A stretch of 64,000 nucleotides of DNA from Sphingopyxis sp. L1A2A (lineage in GTDB: Bacteria; Pseudomonadota; Alphaproteobacteria; Sphingomonadales; Sphingomonadaceae). The position numbers and the translations under genes were made by a program. Below the pieces are notes generated by a model that searched no databases, was not told where the DNA came from, and saw only the letters and a list, made by a program, of their open reading frames with translations. Shown one piece after another: positions 8,872-18,360 of this stretch. The stretch covers positions 108,474 to 172,473 of the forward strand of contig NZ_SCOT01000005.1 of NCBI RefSeq assembly GCF_005502465.1. Direction: 5' to 3'. Positions within the stretch are counted from its first letter, which is position 1, and each line of letters begins with the position of its first letter.

Positions 8872-10269
8872 ATGAAATATGATCCTATCAATCCGGCAGG
8901 GCCGGTGCTCGACCAGTCGGTCGCCAGCGACTGCGGCGAACTCGCCGTCGGGTGCAGCGAGGCGGCGGGGCGGATCAAGCGGTCGACTGACCAGATGGAC
9001 CGCCAGATCACCGAACTCGGGCGGCTCGAAGAATTTGTCGTCAGCCTGGAGGCCGACCAGCGCCAGATCGCTGATTCGACCGACGAGGCGAAATTGCTGT
9101 CGGCGCGCGCCTGCGAACAGCTCGATACCGGCGCCGAGCGCGTCAACGCCGCGGTCGCCGAATTTCGGTCGGTCATCGACCTCGTCGCGCGGCTGGGCAC
9201 CCATGTGACCAATTTCGCCGCGGTGATGGAACAGGTGCAGCAGGTCAGCCAGTCGATCGAGCAGATCGCCAAGACCACCAACATGCTCGCCTTGAATGCC
9301 GCGATCGAGGCCGAGCGCGCCGGCGATGCCGGCCGCACCTTCGCCGTCGTCGCCGCCGAAGTGAAGAAACTGGCGCAGAACACGCGCGGCGCGACCGACG
9401 AAATCCGCCGCAGCATCGGCAGCCTGGCCGCCGAGGCGGGGGGGCTGGTCACCGAAATCCAGGCCGGGGTCGAACAATCGAGCCGCGCCGAAGCGCAGTT
9501 CGAAACGATCACCGACGCGCTGCACGACGCGACGCATCTGGTGGCGCTGCTCGACGACCAGAGCGACCGCATCGCGCAATCGAGCGCAATGGTGCACGCC
9601 AATGGTGCGAAAGTCCGCGAGGCGGTCGACCGCGTCGTCGGATCGGTGCGCGACAATCGCGCGACGCTGGAGGGCACCCGCACCTCGATCCTGTCGATGG
9701 AGCATGTGTCGAACCGCATGTTCAACGCGGTGATCTCGGCCGGGGTCAGCCCACAGGATTCGGCGGTCGTCGATCTCGCCGCCAAGGTGCGCGACAAATT
9801 CGTCGCGCTGGCCGAGCGCGCGATCGCGAACGGCGACCTGACGATGGAGCAATTGTTCGACACCAATTATGTCCGCGTGCCGGGGTCGAACCCCGAACGG
9901 TTCCGCACCACCTTGTGCGACTGGGCGGATGCCCATTGGCGGCCGCTGTTCGACCATGTCGTCGCCAGCCATCCCGAGGTCAAAATGTCGTCGGCGGGCG
10001 ACATGAACGGCTTTCTGCCGACCCACATCACCGAATGTTCGCGCGCCCCGACCGGCGACGTCGCGCACGACACCGCTTATTGCCGCAACGGTCGGGTGCT
10101 GTTCGACGACACTGACAAGGCCGCGAAGCGGAGCAACGCGCCCTTCTTCATGGCCGTCTATCGCCAGGAAGGCGATGGCACCAATTATGTCACGGTGCGC
10201 AACGTCTATACGCCGGTGGTGATCAATGGTCGCCGCTGGGGTGATGTCGAGGTGGCGTATCAGCTTTAG
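8872..10269 (+). CDS. Soluble methyl-accepting chemotaxis-like protein
   Basis: A 465-residue protein with no transmembrane segment. The MCP signalling hairpin is clear at about residues 120-190, with the tip sequence [16 protein letters not shown] followed by [12 protein letters not shown], the surface that binds CheA and CheW. The domain order is unusual: the signalling module comes first and a sensor-like domain (about 300-465) follows, containing [15 protein letters not shown] and [15 protein letters not shown], which resembles a Cache/PAS-like ligand domain found at the C-terminus of some alphaproteobacterial chemoreceptors. GTG 8860 is an alternative start. It lies on the strand opposite to the MoxR and VWA genes that flank it. 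Ligand unknown. Confidence 0.85.
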   Translation: MKYDPINPAGPVLDQSVASDCGELAVGCSEAAGRIKRSTDQMDRQITELGRLEEFVVSLEADQRQIADSTDEAKLLSARACEQLDTGAERVNAAVAEFRSVIDLVARLGTHVTNFAAVMEQVQQVSQSIEQIAKTTNMLALNAAIEAERAGDAGRTFAVVAAEVKKLAQNTRGATDEIRRSIGSLAAEAGGLVTEIQAGVEQSSRAEAQFETITDALHDATHLVALLDDQSDRIAQSSAMVHANGAKVREAVDRVVGSVRDNRATLEGTRTSILSMEHVSNRMFNAVISAGVSPQDSAVVDLAAKVRDKFVALAERAIANGDLTMEQLFDTNYVRVPGSNPERFRTTLCDWADAHWRPLFDHVVASHPEVKMSSAGDMNGFLPTHITECSRAPTGDVAHDTAYCRNGRVLFDDTDKAAKRSNAPFFMAVYRQEGDGTNYVTVRNVYTPVVINGRRWGDVEVAYQL

Positions 10270-10285
10270 CCACCACGCCCCCAAT

Positions 10286-10359
10286 CCGTTCGTGTCGAGC
10301 GAAGTCGAGACACGCTAAGGCGGCGCCAGACGTATCTCGACTTCGCTCGATACGAACGG
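10286..10359. repeat. Palindromic repeat family A, copy 2
   Basis: Arms CCGTTCGTGTCGAGCGAAGT and TCGACTTCGCTCGATACGAA; it fills most of the gap between the convergent chemoreceptor-like and MoxR genes and could act as a bidirectional terminator. Confidence 0.9.
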
Positions 10360-10382
10360 GAATTTCAAGCTGATCGCGGCCT

Positions 10383-11228
10383 TCAGCTTCCCTGACGCCG
10401 CGCCATGAACGCCAGCTTCTCGAACAGCATCACGTCCTGCTCATTCTTGAGCAGCGCGCCATGCAGCGGCGGGATCGCTTTGCCGACGTCGCGATTCTGC
10501 AAAACTTCGAGCGGCATGTCCTCGTTGAGCAGCAGCTTGAGCCAGTCGATCAGCTCGCTGGTCGACGGCTTTTTCTTCAAGCCCGGGACGTCGCGGACTT
10601 CGTAGAAAATATCCATCGCGCGGCTGACCAGCGTCTTCTGGATGCCGGGGAAATGCACGTCGACGATCGCGTGCATCGTGTCGCGGTCGGGGAATTTGAT
10701 GTAATGGAAGAAACAGCGGCGCAGGAAGGCGTCGGGCAGTTCCTTTTCATTGTTCGACGTGATGACGACGATCGGGCGTTCCTTTGCGGTCACCGTCTCG
10801 TCGGTTTCATAGACATGGAACGCCATGCGATCGAGCTCCTGGAGCAGATCGTTCGGGAATTCGATGTCGGCCTTGTCGATCTCGTCGATCAGCAGCACGG
10901 GCAGTTTGGGCGAGGTGAACGCCTCCCACAATTTGCCCTTGCGGATGTAATTGCGAATGTCGTGGACGCGCTCTTCGCCCAGCTGGCCGTCGCGCAAACG
11001 GGCGACCGCGTCATATTCATACAGGCCTTGCTGCGCCTTGGTGGTCGATTTGATGTTCCAGGTGATCAGCGGCGCGTCGAACGCTTTGGCGATTTCCTCG
11101 GCCAGCACGGTCTTGCCGGTGCCGGGTTCGCCCTTCACGAGCAGCGGGCGACGCAACAGCGTCGCGGCATTGACCGCGACCTTCAGGTCGTCGGTGGCGA
11201 TATAGGCGCTGGTTCCATCGAAACGCAT
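10383..11228 (-). CDS. MoxR family AAA ATPase
   Basis: A 281-residue single AAA+ module. Walker A is G33-EPGTGK-T40 and Walker B is VLLIDEIDKA at 111-120; sensor 1 is VITSNNEKE near 155 and an arginine-finger region DAFLRRCFFHY follows. MoxR ATPases remodel client proteins together with VWA partners, and the CoxE-like VWA protein encoded downstream on the same strand is the obvious partner. The two genes are normally adjacent but here are separated by a chemoreceptor-like gene on the other strand. The start is unambiguous (MRFDGTSAYIAT). Confidence 0.92.
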   Translation of the reverse strand: MRFDGTSAYIATDDLKVAVNAATLLRRPLLVKGEPGTGKTVLAEEIAKAFDAPLITWNIKSTTKAQQGLYEYDAVARLRDGQLGEERVHDIRNYIRKGKLWEAFTSPKLPVLLIDEIDKADIEFPNDLLQELDRMAFHVYETDETVTAKERPIVVITSNNEKELPDAFLRRCFFHYIKFPDRDTMHAIVDVHFPGIQKTLVSRAMDIFYEVRDVPGLKKKPSTSELIDWLKLLLNEDMPLEVLQNRDVGKAIPPLHGALLKNEQDVMLFEKLAFMARRQGS

Positions 11229-11315
11229 GGGCTCGTCTTTCCCTTAACGTGAACGTCAATCAAGCGCGGGCATAGCGAGCGGCGGGGGAGGGTGCAAGCG
11301 GGCAGGCGGACCGAT

Positions 11316-11454
11316 GATCCTCCCTGTCGCGCAGCGATGGGGAGGGGGACCGCGCCCGAAGGGCGTGGTGGAGGGGCAGCGACGTCGCGCCAAAGCCCCT
11401 CCGTCAGTGGCTTCGCCACTGCCACCTCCCCATTGCTTCGCAACAGGGAGGATC
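11316..11454. repeat. Palindromic repeat family F, copy 1 (about 139 bp)
   Basis: Begins GATCCTCCCTG and ends CAGGGAGGATC, with inner blocks GGTGGAGGGGC and AGCCCCTCCGTCAG. A related element in the opposite orientation is at 53101-53242. Confidence 0.85.
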
Positions 11455-11458
11455 GGCT

Positions 11459-12169
11459 TCAGCTAAGCGCCCGGCTTGCCGCGCGCGCCGCCATCAGATC
11501 CCACAGTCCGCTGTGCTGGACGATCAGCTGCTGGGCACCGAACACCATCGCGCGTTCGACCGCGGGGCTGTCGGCGACGGAGGCGGCCAGCCGCGCGGTA
11601 TCGCGCAGATCAGGCAGGTTGCAGGTCGGCGGCGTCATGTCGAGCCGCTGGGCGCTGATGTCGAGCAGGACGCGGATCGTCCGCCAATCGAGCGTCAGCG
11701 CGATCGCGGCGCCGACGGCGCAGCCGTGGCGGTCCGATTCGGACAGCATGTCGATCGCCTTGCGCTGTGCCGCCACGGCCGCTTCGCATTGCGCCTGGCC
11801 CTGGGTGCTCGGCACCGGGCCGACCGCCGAGGCGATTTTCGACAGAAAGGCGCGTTCCTGGACAAAGGCATCGGCGGCCTCGTTCATCCATTGCCGCGAT
11901 GCGGGATCGACCGCCTTGCGCGCGGCATTGTCGATGACCCCGGGGTGGCGGCCGTGGAGGAGACACAGGAAATGGACGGCATCGGCCAAGTTGCGCATCG
12001 CTTGCGCGCCGCTCGACAGCGCGCCGGCGCGGACGTGCGGATGCGCGCCGGTGCCGCCGCTGGCGACCAGCGAATCGAGCATTTCGGCAACGCCGCGCGG
12101 CTGCAGCTGGGGCTGGGTCGATTGGCTCAACGCATGTTCCTCGCCTGTGGCGCGGGCTGCGGAGCCCAA
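11459..12169 (-). CDS. Conserved hypothetical protein
   Basis: A 236-residue, largely alpha-helical, soluble protein that I recognise only as a hypothetical conserved among sphingomonads. It has no signal peptide or membrane segment. Notable blocks are AMRNLADAVHFLCLLHGRHPG near residue 58 and DRHGCAVGAAIALTLDWRTIR near 145, each with a histidine and a cysteine. The first about 15 residues are low complexity and the true start may lie slightly downstream. It follows repeat F copy 1 immediately at its 3' end and is monocistronic. No function is proposed. Confidence 0.7.
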   Translation of the reverse strand: MGSAARATGEEHALSQSTQPQLQPRGVAEMLDSLVASGGTGAHPHVRAGALSSGAQAMRNLADAVHFLCLLHGRHPGVIDNAARKAVDPASRQWMNEAADAFVQERAFLSKIASAVGPVPSTQGQAQCEAAVAAQRKAIDMLSESDRHGCAVGAAIALTLDWRTIRVLLDISAQRLDMTPPTCNLPDLRDTARLAASVADSPAVERAMVFGAQQLIVQHSGLWDLMAARAASRALS

Positions 12170-12291
12170 GCCGATGGAATATCAGCGATCATCCATAGGG
12201 CAACGTCGTAAACGTCGCGTTTATAGGCGCCGCTTGATTTGCATCTTTGCTGTTTCAGTCAGGGACAAAAGCAAGCTGGGGCAAAAGCAAA

Positions 12292-12327
12292 GGGACCGGC
12301 AAGCCCCGGGGAGAGCTTGCCGGTCCC
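12292..12327 (-). terminator. Rho-independent terminator downstream of pspC
   Basis: Perfect 13-bp arms GGGACCGGCAAGC and GCTTGCCGGTCCC with a 10-base loop; read on the minus strand the stem is followed by TTTGCTTTT. The rest of the 12170-12402 gap holds nothing else recognisable. Confidence 0.85.
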
Positions 12328-12402
12328 ATCAATGGCGCCCGGGGGACGCCATCAGCACGGACGGCCGGACGCAAGGGAGAGGGAATGTCCGGCCGGGCCG
12401 GC

Positions 12403-12699
12403 TCAGGCCGCGAGCGCGAACTCGTCGGCCTTTTCGGTGGTCGGCGCGGCGCCTTCGACCGCGATCAGCGACGGCGCGGCGGTGGCGGCGGTCCGGGCGG
12501 GGAACAGCAGGCGCGAGGCCAGCACGACGCCGCCGAGGGCGAAATAGCCGATGAAGGTCTGCACCGGGAAAAAGAACAGCGGCGCGACAAAGGCCAGGCG
12601 CAGCCACAGCGGATTAAAGCCAAAATCCTGGCCAACGGCCTCGCAAATCCCGAAAAAGGTATCGCGGCGGCGGAAGAGGTTGGTGGTTTCGTTTTCCAT
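12403..12699 (-). CDS. PspC domain protein
   Basis: A 98-residue protein with a PspC domain (about 5-68): FRRRDTFFGICEAVGQDFGFNPLWLRLAF followed by one clear membrane span (about 35-65). PspC proteins sense envelope stress in the phage-shock response, where they act with PspA and PspB at the inner membrane. No pspA or pspB is visible beside it, as is often so in sphingomonads, so it may act alone or with distant partners. A strong terminator follows the gene. Confidence 0.85.
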   Translation of the reverse strand: MENETTNLFRRRDTFFGICEAVGQDFGFNPLWLRLAFVAPLFFFPVQTFIGYFALGGVVLASRLLFPARTAATAAPSLIAVEGAAPTTEKADEFALAA

Positions 12700-12845
12700 C
12701 TTTTTGGTCTTTCTCTTGGGCTGCGAGCACTGCCCCGCGCCGATGCAGGGTGCATCGCAAAGGCCGTGCCAGTTTCAGCAGTCTCCCGAATTTCCGAGCT
12801 TTTTGGGGTCGGCCATGATCTGCCGCCCGCTCTGGATCGCGAATC

Positions 12846-12866
12846 CATTCCCATCGATTGGGAATG
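12846..12866. promoter_or_regulatory. Dyad, possible operator upstream of pspC
   Basis: Perfect inverted repeat CATTCCCA-TCGAT-TGGGAATG. Its position about 150 bases upstream of the pspC start is compatible with an operator, but no matching regulator is known to me and it could be a structural element. Confidence 0.35.
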
Positions 12867-13095
12867 ATTGCCATTTGATGGGTGGCGCCTGAACCCGTGA
12901 TGAAGGCCGCCGCATCGCGTGACGGGCGCTATCTGGTGCTGAAATACGAAGATTTAAAGAGGACCAGCCCGAATAATTGTGCGGCGCAGCATTGGCGGGG
13001 GTTGCGCCAGGCAGTGCTCCGCCCATCATTCGCACACGACGCCCGGCCGGTACGACGAATAGCCGCTAACGATCGGAAGCCGACACCTCTTATCT

Positions 13096-13199
13096 CGTCA
13101 CCCTGAACTTGTTTCAGGGTCCATGGCCTGCCGTTTCCCTTGGCGCAGCGCTTGATTAGAGATCAGGCCATGGATGCTGAAACAAGTTCAGCATGACGA
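13096..13199. repeat. Palindromic repeat family C
   Basis: Begins CGTCACCCTGAACTTGTTTC and ends TGAAACAAGTTCAGCATGACG, with inner CCATGG pairs; a long imperfect hairpin of the type common in alphaproteobacterial intergenic regions. Confidence 0.88.
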
Positions 13200-13233
13200 G
13201 GTTTGAAGCGCCGCTCCCCACCCCAAAGCGGAC

Positions 13234-13266
13234 AAAAAAAGGGCGGCCCGTTGTCGGACCGCCCTT
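13234..13266 (-). terminator. Rho-independent terminator of rpoD
   Basis: On the minus strand AAGGGCGGTCC-GACAAC-GGGCCGCCCTT is followed by a run of T, 22 bases after the rpoD stop. Confidence 0.92.
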
Positions 13267-13288
13267 GGAATTCTCGCTTTCGATCAGC

Positions 13289-15328
13289 TTACTGGTCGAG
13301 GAAGCTACGCATCTTGCGGCTGCGCGACGGGTGCTTCAGCTTGCGGAGCGCCTTCGCCTCGATCTGGCGGATACGTTCGCGGGTCACGCTGAACTGCTGG
13401 CCGACTTCCTCCAGCGTATGATCTGTGTTCATCCCGATGCCAAAGCGCATGCGGAGCACACGCTCCTCACGCGGCGTCAGCGACGCCAGGACGCGGGTCA
13501 CCGTTTCCTTCAGGTTCGACTGCACCGCGGCGTCGACCGGGATGACCGCATTCTTGTCCTCGATGAAATCGCCCAGATGGCTGTCTTCCTCGTCGCCGAT
13601 CGGCGTCTCCAGGCTGATCGGCTCCTTGGCGATCTTCATCACCTTGCGGACCTTTTCCAGCGGCATCGACAGCCGTTCGGCCATCTCTTCCGGGGTCGGT
13701 TCGCGGCCGCTTTCGTGCAGGAACTGACGGCTGCAGCGGACCAGCTTGTTGATCGTCTCGATCATATGGACCGGGATGCGGATCGTGCGCGCCTGGTCGG
13801 CGATGCTGCGGGTTATCGCCTGCCGGATCCACCAGGTCGCATAGGTGCTGAACTTGTAACCGCGGCGATACTCGAACTTGTCGACCGCCTTCATCAGGCC
13901 GATATTGCCTTCCTGGATCAGGTCGAGGAACTGCAGGCCGCGGTTCGTGTATTTCTTGGCGATCGAGATGACGAGGCGGAGGTTCGCCTCGACCATTTCC
14001 TTCTTGGCGATGCGCGCTTCGCGCTCGCCCTTCTGGACCATGTTCACGACGCGGCGGAATTCGGTCAGGCTCATGCCCGCGGCTTGTGCGATTTCCGAAA
14101 TCTCGATGCGGATGCGGTCGACCGCGCCGGCTTCGTTCTCGGCGAAGGCGGCCCATTTCTTGTCGATCGAGCCCACCGCGTCGAGCCAGGTTTCTTCCAG
14201 CTCGCGTCCGACATAATTGTCGAGGAACGCCTTGCGCGGCACCTTGTGACGCTCGGCCAGACGCAGCATCTGGCCGCCCAGCGCGGTCAGGCGGCGGTTG
14301 TAGCTATAAAGCTGATCGACCAGATATTCGATCTTGGTGTTATGGAACTGCACGCCTTCGACCTGCGCGGTGAGGTCCTCGCGCAGCTTGTGATATTTCT
14401 TTTCCGACGCCGACGGAAATTCGCCGCCCGACGACAGCGCTTCGAGCCGCGTTTCCTGCAGCTTCGAGAACGCCTTGAAGCTCTTGGTGATGTTCGCGAA
14501 TTTCTCGAGCGCGTCGGGCTTGAGCAATTCCTCCATCGCCGCAAGGCTCAGCGTATTGTCTTCCTCGTCGTCGTCAAAGGTTTCGCGCTTGCCCGACGTG
14601 CCTTCGCCATCCTCTTCGTCGGCATCGGCGGCGGGTTCTTCCTCGACCTCGTCCTCGTCCTTGAACGAGACGCCGGCGGTTTTTTCGCTGATCTCGCCGT
14701 TGTCTTCGGCGCCTTCTTCTTCCAGATTCTCGGGCGCCGGGTCTTTCGACAGCATTGCTTCCAGATCGACGATCTCGCGCAGCTGCATGTCGCCATTGTT
14801 CAGCGCCGTCGACCAGTCGATGATCGCGTTAAAGGTCAGCGGGCTTTCGCACAGCCCCAGGATCATCGTGTCGCGGCCCGCCTCGATGCGCTTCGCGATC
14901 GCAATTTCGCCCTCGCGCGACAGCAGCTCGACCGCGCCCATTTCGCGCAGGTACATGCGAACGGGATCGTCGGTGCGATCGACCGTTTCTTTCTTCTTTT
15001 CGATCGCGGGGTTCGACACCGATCCGGTGCCGGCGCTGACATCGACTTCGTCGTCGGGCTCCTGGTCGGCCTCTTCCTGCACATCCTCGTCGCTTTCGAC
15101 GATGTTGATGCCCATGTCGGAAATCGCCGACATGATGTCCTCGATCTGCTCGGACGACATTTCGTCCTGCGGCAGCGCCGCATTCAGCTCGTCATAGGTC
15201 AGGTAACCGCGCTTCTTGCCGCGCGCGATCAGCTTTTTGACATCGGCTTCGTTCAGGTCGATCAGCGGGCCGTCGGTGTCGGTATCGGTTTCGGCGGTGT
15301 TCTTGGTGGCCATGTTTGTTCCTGCCAA
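13289..15328 (-). CDS. rpoD: RNA polymerase primary sigma factor (sigma-70)
   Basis: A 679-residue housekeeping sigma factor. Region 1.1 is at the N-terminus, region 1.2 begins at [12 protein letters not shown], an acidic non-conserved insert follows (about 180-245, rich in Glu and Asp), then region 2 with [21 protein letters not shown] and the -10 recognition helix [14 protein letters not shown], region 3 at TPEEMAERL, and region 4 with [17 protein letters not shown] that contacts the -35 element. It directs most transcription. It lies 16 bases downstream of dnaG and ends in a strong terminator, the classical macromolecular synthesis operon without rpsU. Confidence 0.98.
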   Translation of the reverse strand: MAGTNMATKNTAETDTDTDGPLIDLNEADVKKLIARGKKRGYLTYDELNAALPQDEMSSEQIEDIMSAISDMGINIVESDEDVQEEADQEPDDEVDVSAGTGSVSNPAIEKKKETVDRTDDPVRMYLREMGAVELLSREGEIAIAKRIEAGRDTMILGLCESPLTFNAIIDWSTALNNGDMQLREIVDLEAMLSKDPAPENLEEEGAEDNGEISEKTAGVSFKDEDEVEEEPAADADEEDGEGTSGKRETFDDDEEDNTLSLAAMEELLKPDALEKFANITKSFKAFSKLQETRLEALSSGGEFPSASEKKYHKLREDLTAQVEGVQFHNTKIEYLVDQLYSYNRRLTALGGQMLRLAERHKVPRKAFLDNYVGRELEETWLDAVGSIDKKWAAFAENEAGAVDRIRIEISEIAQAAGMSLTEFRRVVNMVQKGEREARIAKKEMVEANLRLVISIAKKYTNRGLQFLDLIQEGNIGLMKAVDKFEYRRGYKFSTYATWWIRQAITRSIADQARTIRIPVHMIETINKLVRCSRQFLHESGREPTPEEMAERLSMPLEKVRKVMKIAKEPISLETPIGDEEDSHLGDFIEDKNAVIPVDAAVQSNLKETVTRVLASLTPREERVLRMRFGIGMNTDHTLEEVGQQFSVTRERIRQIEAKALRKLKHPSRSRKMRSFLDQ

Positions 15329-15344
15329 AGGGGCAATAAGTGGG

Positions 15345-17225
15345 TCAGCCTTGGCTGCTGTCGGACAGCGCAGCGAGGCGGCGGGTCAATTCTTTATCCA
15401 TCGCGGACAGCTTTTGCTGCCGCGCAAATCCTTCGTCGTCCATCGTGCGCTGAAAATCCGCGGTGGCTTCGGCCAGCCGGGCGCGGATTTCGGGCTGGGT
15501 GACCAGCACGCCGATATATTCCTCTAGGTCGCGAAGCGCCGTTTCCCGCGCCGCATCAACCTCTTCGCCGTCAAGCCTGCGATTGAACGAGAAGTGCATT
15601 CCGTCGGCTCTGAGCAAGGTCGTCGCCCTATTATACACTTTCATTGGCTCCAATATGGCAAGCAAGCCCTCGCAATCAAGCCCTTCTTGGCCTCCCGCGT
15701 TGTCAAGCATCACCCGGAGCAGTTCGGCGTCGCCGGAATCGGCGACCGCAAGCCGGGTCAGCGCCTCTTCATGGCGTCGGATAGCGGCAGGGTAACGAAG
15801 CAATCCGGCGATCAGCGCGGCGGCATAATGGCCGCCGATGCCGATCTGTCCGATCGATCGCGCTTCATTGACCGGAGGTTGCAATCGGGGGTCGGGACCA
15901 AAGCGGCGATTGCTGCCGCGCTGGGGCTGCGGCGCCCACGGAACGCGCGGGCCGCGCTCGGTCTGCCTGCGCGCGAACAGCGTGTCGAGCCGCTCGCGAA
16001 ATGCCTCGCGATAATGGTGGCGGACGTCGGCGTCCTCGATCGCGTCGGCGTGGGCGAGCAGCCGGGTCTTGAGCGCGGCGCGTTCCTCGGGGGTGGCGAG
16101 CGGTCCGGCGGCGACCTCATGCGCCCACAGGCGCTCGACGAGCGGCTGAGCCTCGTCGAGCAAGGCGGTGAATCCTTCGGCACCGCGCGCGCGGACGATA
16201 TCATCGGGGTCTTGGCCCGGCGGCATCACGGCAAAGGCGAGGCTGAAGCCGGGACGGAGGAGGGGGAGCGCGCGCATCGCGGCGCGCATCGCCGCTTTCT
16301 GTCCCGCCGCGTCGCCGTCGAAGCAGAGCACCGGCACCGGCACCATCCGCCAGATCAGCCCGAGCTGCGCCTCGGTCAGCGCGGTGCCGAGCGGCGCGAC
16401 CGCATCGGCGATCCCCGCCTCGGCCAGCGCGATGACGTCCATATAGCCTTCGACGACGATGATCCGGTTCGTCTGCCGCGATGCCGGGCTCGCCTTGTCG
16501 AGATTATAGAGGACGCGCCCCTTGTCGAACAACGGCGTGTCGGGCGAGTTCAGATATTTGGGCTCGCCGTCGCCCAGGATGCGTCCCCCAAAGGCTATGA
16601 CCCGCCCGCGCGCGTCGCGGATCGGGATCATCAACCGGCCGCGGAACCGGTCGTAAGGCTCCTTGTCATCAACCGCGATCAGCATCCCTGATTCGACCAG
16701 CATCGCAGTCGGGAATTTCTTGAGCGCCTCCTTCAGCGCGCTGCGGCTGTCAGGGGCGAGGCCGAAGCCGAACGCCCGTCGCGTCGGGTCGGATATGCCG
16801 CGCTTGGTCAGGTAATCGCGCGCCGGGGCGCCGTTGCTGCTGTCGAGTTGCTGGGTGAACCAGTCGGCCGCGCCCTGCACGACATCGCGCAGGCTCGCTT
16901 GCTCCTCGGCCTTTTTCGCGGCGCGCGGATCGGCGGCGGGAACCTCCATCCCGGCCTCGGCGGCTAGCTCCTTGACGGCATCCATGAACGACAGCCCACG
17001 CTGGTCGGTCATCCACCGGATCGCATCGCCATGCGCACTGCAACCGAAGCAATGGTAGAAACCCTTCTCGTCGTTGATCGTGAAGCTGGGGGTCTTTTCG
17101 TTATGGAAGGGGCAGCAGGCCTTGTATTCGCGGCCCGCGCGGGTGACCTTCACTGTGCGGCCGATGAGGGTCGATAGCGTGACGCGCGCGCGCAGTTCGT
17201 CCAGCCATTGCGGGGTGAGGGTCAC
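15345..17225 (-). CDS. dnaG: DNA primase
   Basis: A 626-residue primase that lays down RNA primers at the replication fork. The CHC2 zinc ribbon is visible as C38-P-F-H41 and C59-F-G-C62, the catalytic core follows with the Toprim motif [15 protein letters not shown] near 265, and the C-terminal region (about 450-626) is the divergent helicase-binding domain. The start is GTG 17225, within GTGA shared with the stop of the upstream GIY-YIG gene. It sits between that gene and rpoD. The coding sequence is intact. Confidence 0.98.
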   Translation of the reverse strand: MTLTPQWLDELRARVTLSTLIGRTVKVTRAGREYKACCPFHNEKTPSFTINDEKGFYHCFGCSAHGDAIRWMTDQRGLSFMDAVKELAAEAGMEVPAADPRAAKKAEEQASLRDVVQGAADWFTQQLDSSNGAPARDYLTKRGISDPTRRAFGFGLAPDSRSALKEALKKFPTAMLVESGMLIAVDDKEPYDRFRGRLMIPIRDARGRVIAFGGRILGDGEPKYLNSPDTPLFDKGRVLYNLDKASPASRQTNRIIVVEGYMDVIALAEAGIADAVAPLGTALTEAQLGLIWRMVPVPVLCFDGDAAGQKAAMRAAMRALPLLRPGFSLAFAVMPPGQDPDDIVRARGAEGFTALLDEAQPLVERLWAHEVAAGPLATPEERAALKTRLLAHADAIEDADVRHHYREAFRERLDTLFARRQTERGPRVPWAPQPQRGSNRRFGPDPRLQPPVNEARSIGQIGIGGHYAAALIAGLLRYPAAIRRHEEALTRLAVADSGDAELLRVMLDNAGGQEGLDCEGLLAILEPMKVYNRATTLLRADGMHFSFNRRLDGEEVDAARETALRDLEEYIGVLVTQPEIRARLAEATADFQRTMDDEGFARQQKLSAMDKELTRRLAALSDSSQG

Positions 17226-17668
17226 TTAGCTCCCCTCCCGTCCCTGCGCGGGGAGGCCATACCCCCACCTCCGTTTGTGTCGAGCGAAGTCGAGACACGT
17301 CGGCGCCCAGCTTCACGTCCCTCGACTTCGCTCGGGACGAACGGAGAGGGTGCGTGTTCCTCAAAACACACTGTGAGGTCCGGGCGTTCGTGAGGTGGCC
17401 TGGCAAAATGGCTGACCATTTCCCAGTCGCCCCGGATCAGCGCCTCTTTTTTCGCGCGCGACCAGGGCTTGATCCGGCGTTCAGCCTCCAGCGCCTCCAC
17501 GCGCGTCGCAAAATCCTGCGACCAGACCAAAGTCACAGGCCGCCGCCGCGAGGTGAAATCGCAAAATCCGCCATGTTGATGCTGGGCGATGCGGCGTGCC
17601 AGATGGTCCGTGTGTCCTGTGTAATAGCGGCCGTCAGCACAAAGCAGGATATAGGTCCAGAACGCCAT
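17222..17668 (-). CDS. GIY-YIG nuclease superfamily protein
   Basis: A 148-residue protein whose first about 85 residues form a single GIY-YIG endonuclease domain of the UPF0213/YhbQ type: TYILLCADGRYYTGHTD (GIY and YIG strands), R25 in ARRIAQHQ, and ALEAERRIKPWSRAKKEALI. The tail from about residue 108 is translated from the palindromic repeat at 17271-17344, and a second copy lies just upstream of the start (17681-17754). Its stop overlaps the dnaG GTG. It splits yqeY from dnaG, which suggests insertion into the operon. The biological role is unknown; freestanding GIY-YIG proteins may act in DNA repair. Confidence 0.88.
   Translation of the reverse strand: MAFWTYILLCADGRYYTGHTDHLARRIAQHQHGGFCDFTSRRRPVTLVWSQDFATRVEALEAERRIKPWSRAKKEALIRGDWEMVSHFARPPHERPDLTVCFEEHAPSPFVPSEVEGREAGRRRVSTSLDTNGGGGMASPRRDGRGAK
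17271..17344. repeat. Palindromic repeat family A, copy 3 (inside the GIY-YIG gene)
   Basis: CCGTTTGTGTCGAGCGAAGT to CTCGGGACGAACGG. It is in frame within the 3' part of the GIY-YIG gene and has the same orientation as copy 4. Confidence 0.92.
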
Positions 17669-17680
17669 TGCTTCCCATAC

Positions 17681-17754
17681 TCGTTCGTATCGAGCGAAGT
17701 CGAGATATGTTGGCGCGGTGCTATGCGTCCCTCGACTTCGCTCGGGACGAACGG
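17681..17754. repeat. Palindromic repeat family A, copy 4 (upstream of the GIY-YIG gene)
   Basis: TCGTTCGTATCGAGCGAAGT to CTCGGGACGAACGG, 13 bases upstream of the GIY-YIG start; its right half is nearly the same as that of copy 3, and its loop also shares bases with copy 3. Confidence 0.92.
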
Positions 17755-17776
17755 CGAGGGGGTGTCGACGTTGAAC

Positions 17777-18229
17777 TCAGGACAACGCCGCCTTCACCCA
17801 CCCGCTCGCCTTGCTCATGTCCAGCTCGGACCCGTGGCGGTCCTTCACCGCGGCCATCACGCGGCCCATGTCCTTCAGGCTCTCGGCGCCCAGTTCCGCC
17901 GCAATCGCCTTGATCGCCGCCTGTGCTTCATCGTCGCTCAGCTGCGCAGGCAGGAAATCCTCGATCACGACGACCTCCGCCGCCTCGATGTCGGCCAGCT
18001 CTTGCCGGTTGCCCTGTTCGTACATCGCGATCGATTCGCGGCGTTGCTTGATCATCTTCTGCAAGACGTCGGTGACCAGCACATCGTCGTCGGCCGGCGC
18101 GGTGCCGGTGCGCAGTTCGATGTCCTTGTCCTTGATCTTGGCCAGCATCAGCCGGATGGTGCCGAGCCGCGCCTTGTCGCCGGCTTTCATCGCGGCGACC
18201 TGCGCAGCCTTGATGTCGTCACGAATCAT
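17777..18229 (-). CDS. GatB/YqeY domain protein
   Basis: A 150-residue protein of the YqeY family, related to the tail domain of the GatB subunit of the tRNA-dependent amidotransferase: MIRDDIKAAQVAAMKAGD at the start, RRESIAMYEQGNR near 75 and KDMGRVMAAVKDRHG near 125. ATG 18229 is preferred over 18250 because GGGGA stands 6 bases upstream and the length then matches the family. The function of free YqeY proteins is not settled. It is the first gene of the yqeY-(GIY-YIG)-dnaG-rpoD run and diverges from carA. Confidence 0.9.
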   Translation of the reverse strand: MIRDDIKAAQVAAMKAGDKARLGTIRLMLAKIKDKDIELRTGTAPADDDVLVTDVLQKMIKQRRESIAMYEQGNRQELADIEAAEVVVIEDFLPAQLSDDEAQAAIKAIAAELGAESLKDMGRVMAAVKDRHGSELDMSKASGWVKAALS

Positions 18230-18360
18230 ACGTGTCCCCATGCGCTGCAAATTTCGGAAAGGTCTTCTCTAGCGAGAAGTTTCCCAATTCGATAGCTTGT
18301 GAATCACTTTTTTGCTGCCTAATTGATCGGCCGTTTAGCCCCCCGTCCGGAGCATGTTGA

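Larger units (their letters stand above)
12700..13288. other. 589-bp intergenic region between pspC and rpoD
   Basis: Contains an 8-5-8 dyad (CATTCCCA / TGGGAATG) at 12846-12866 about 150 bases upstream of pspC, the palindromic repeat at 13096-13199 and the rpoD terminator at 13234-13266. Short open frames here lack ribosome sites and family resemblance. The pspC promoter should lie here. Confidence 0.6.

Noticed and set aside
12775..13035. 86-residue minus-strand open frame between pspC and rpoD
   Set aside because: No ribosome site, no recognisable composition of a protein and it crosses a dyad; treated as non-coding.
13193..15502. 769-residue open frame antisense to rpoD
   Set aside because: Entirely opposite rpoD and its terminator; no motif or ribosome site.
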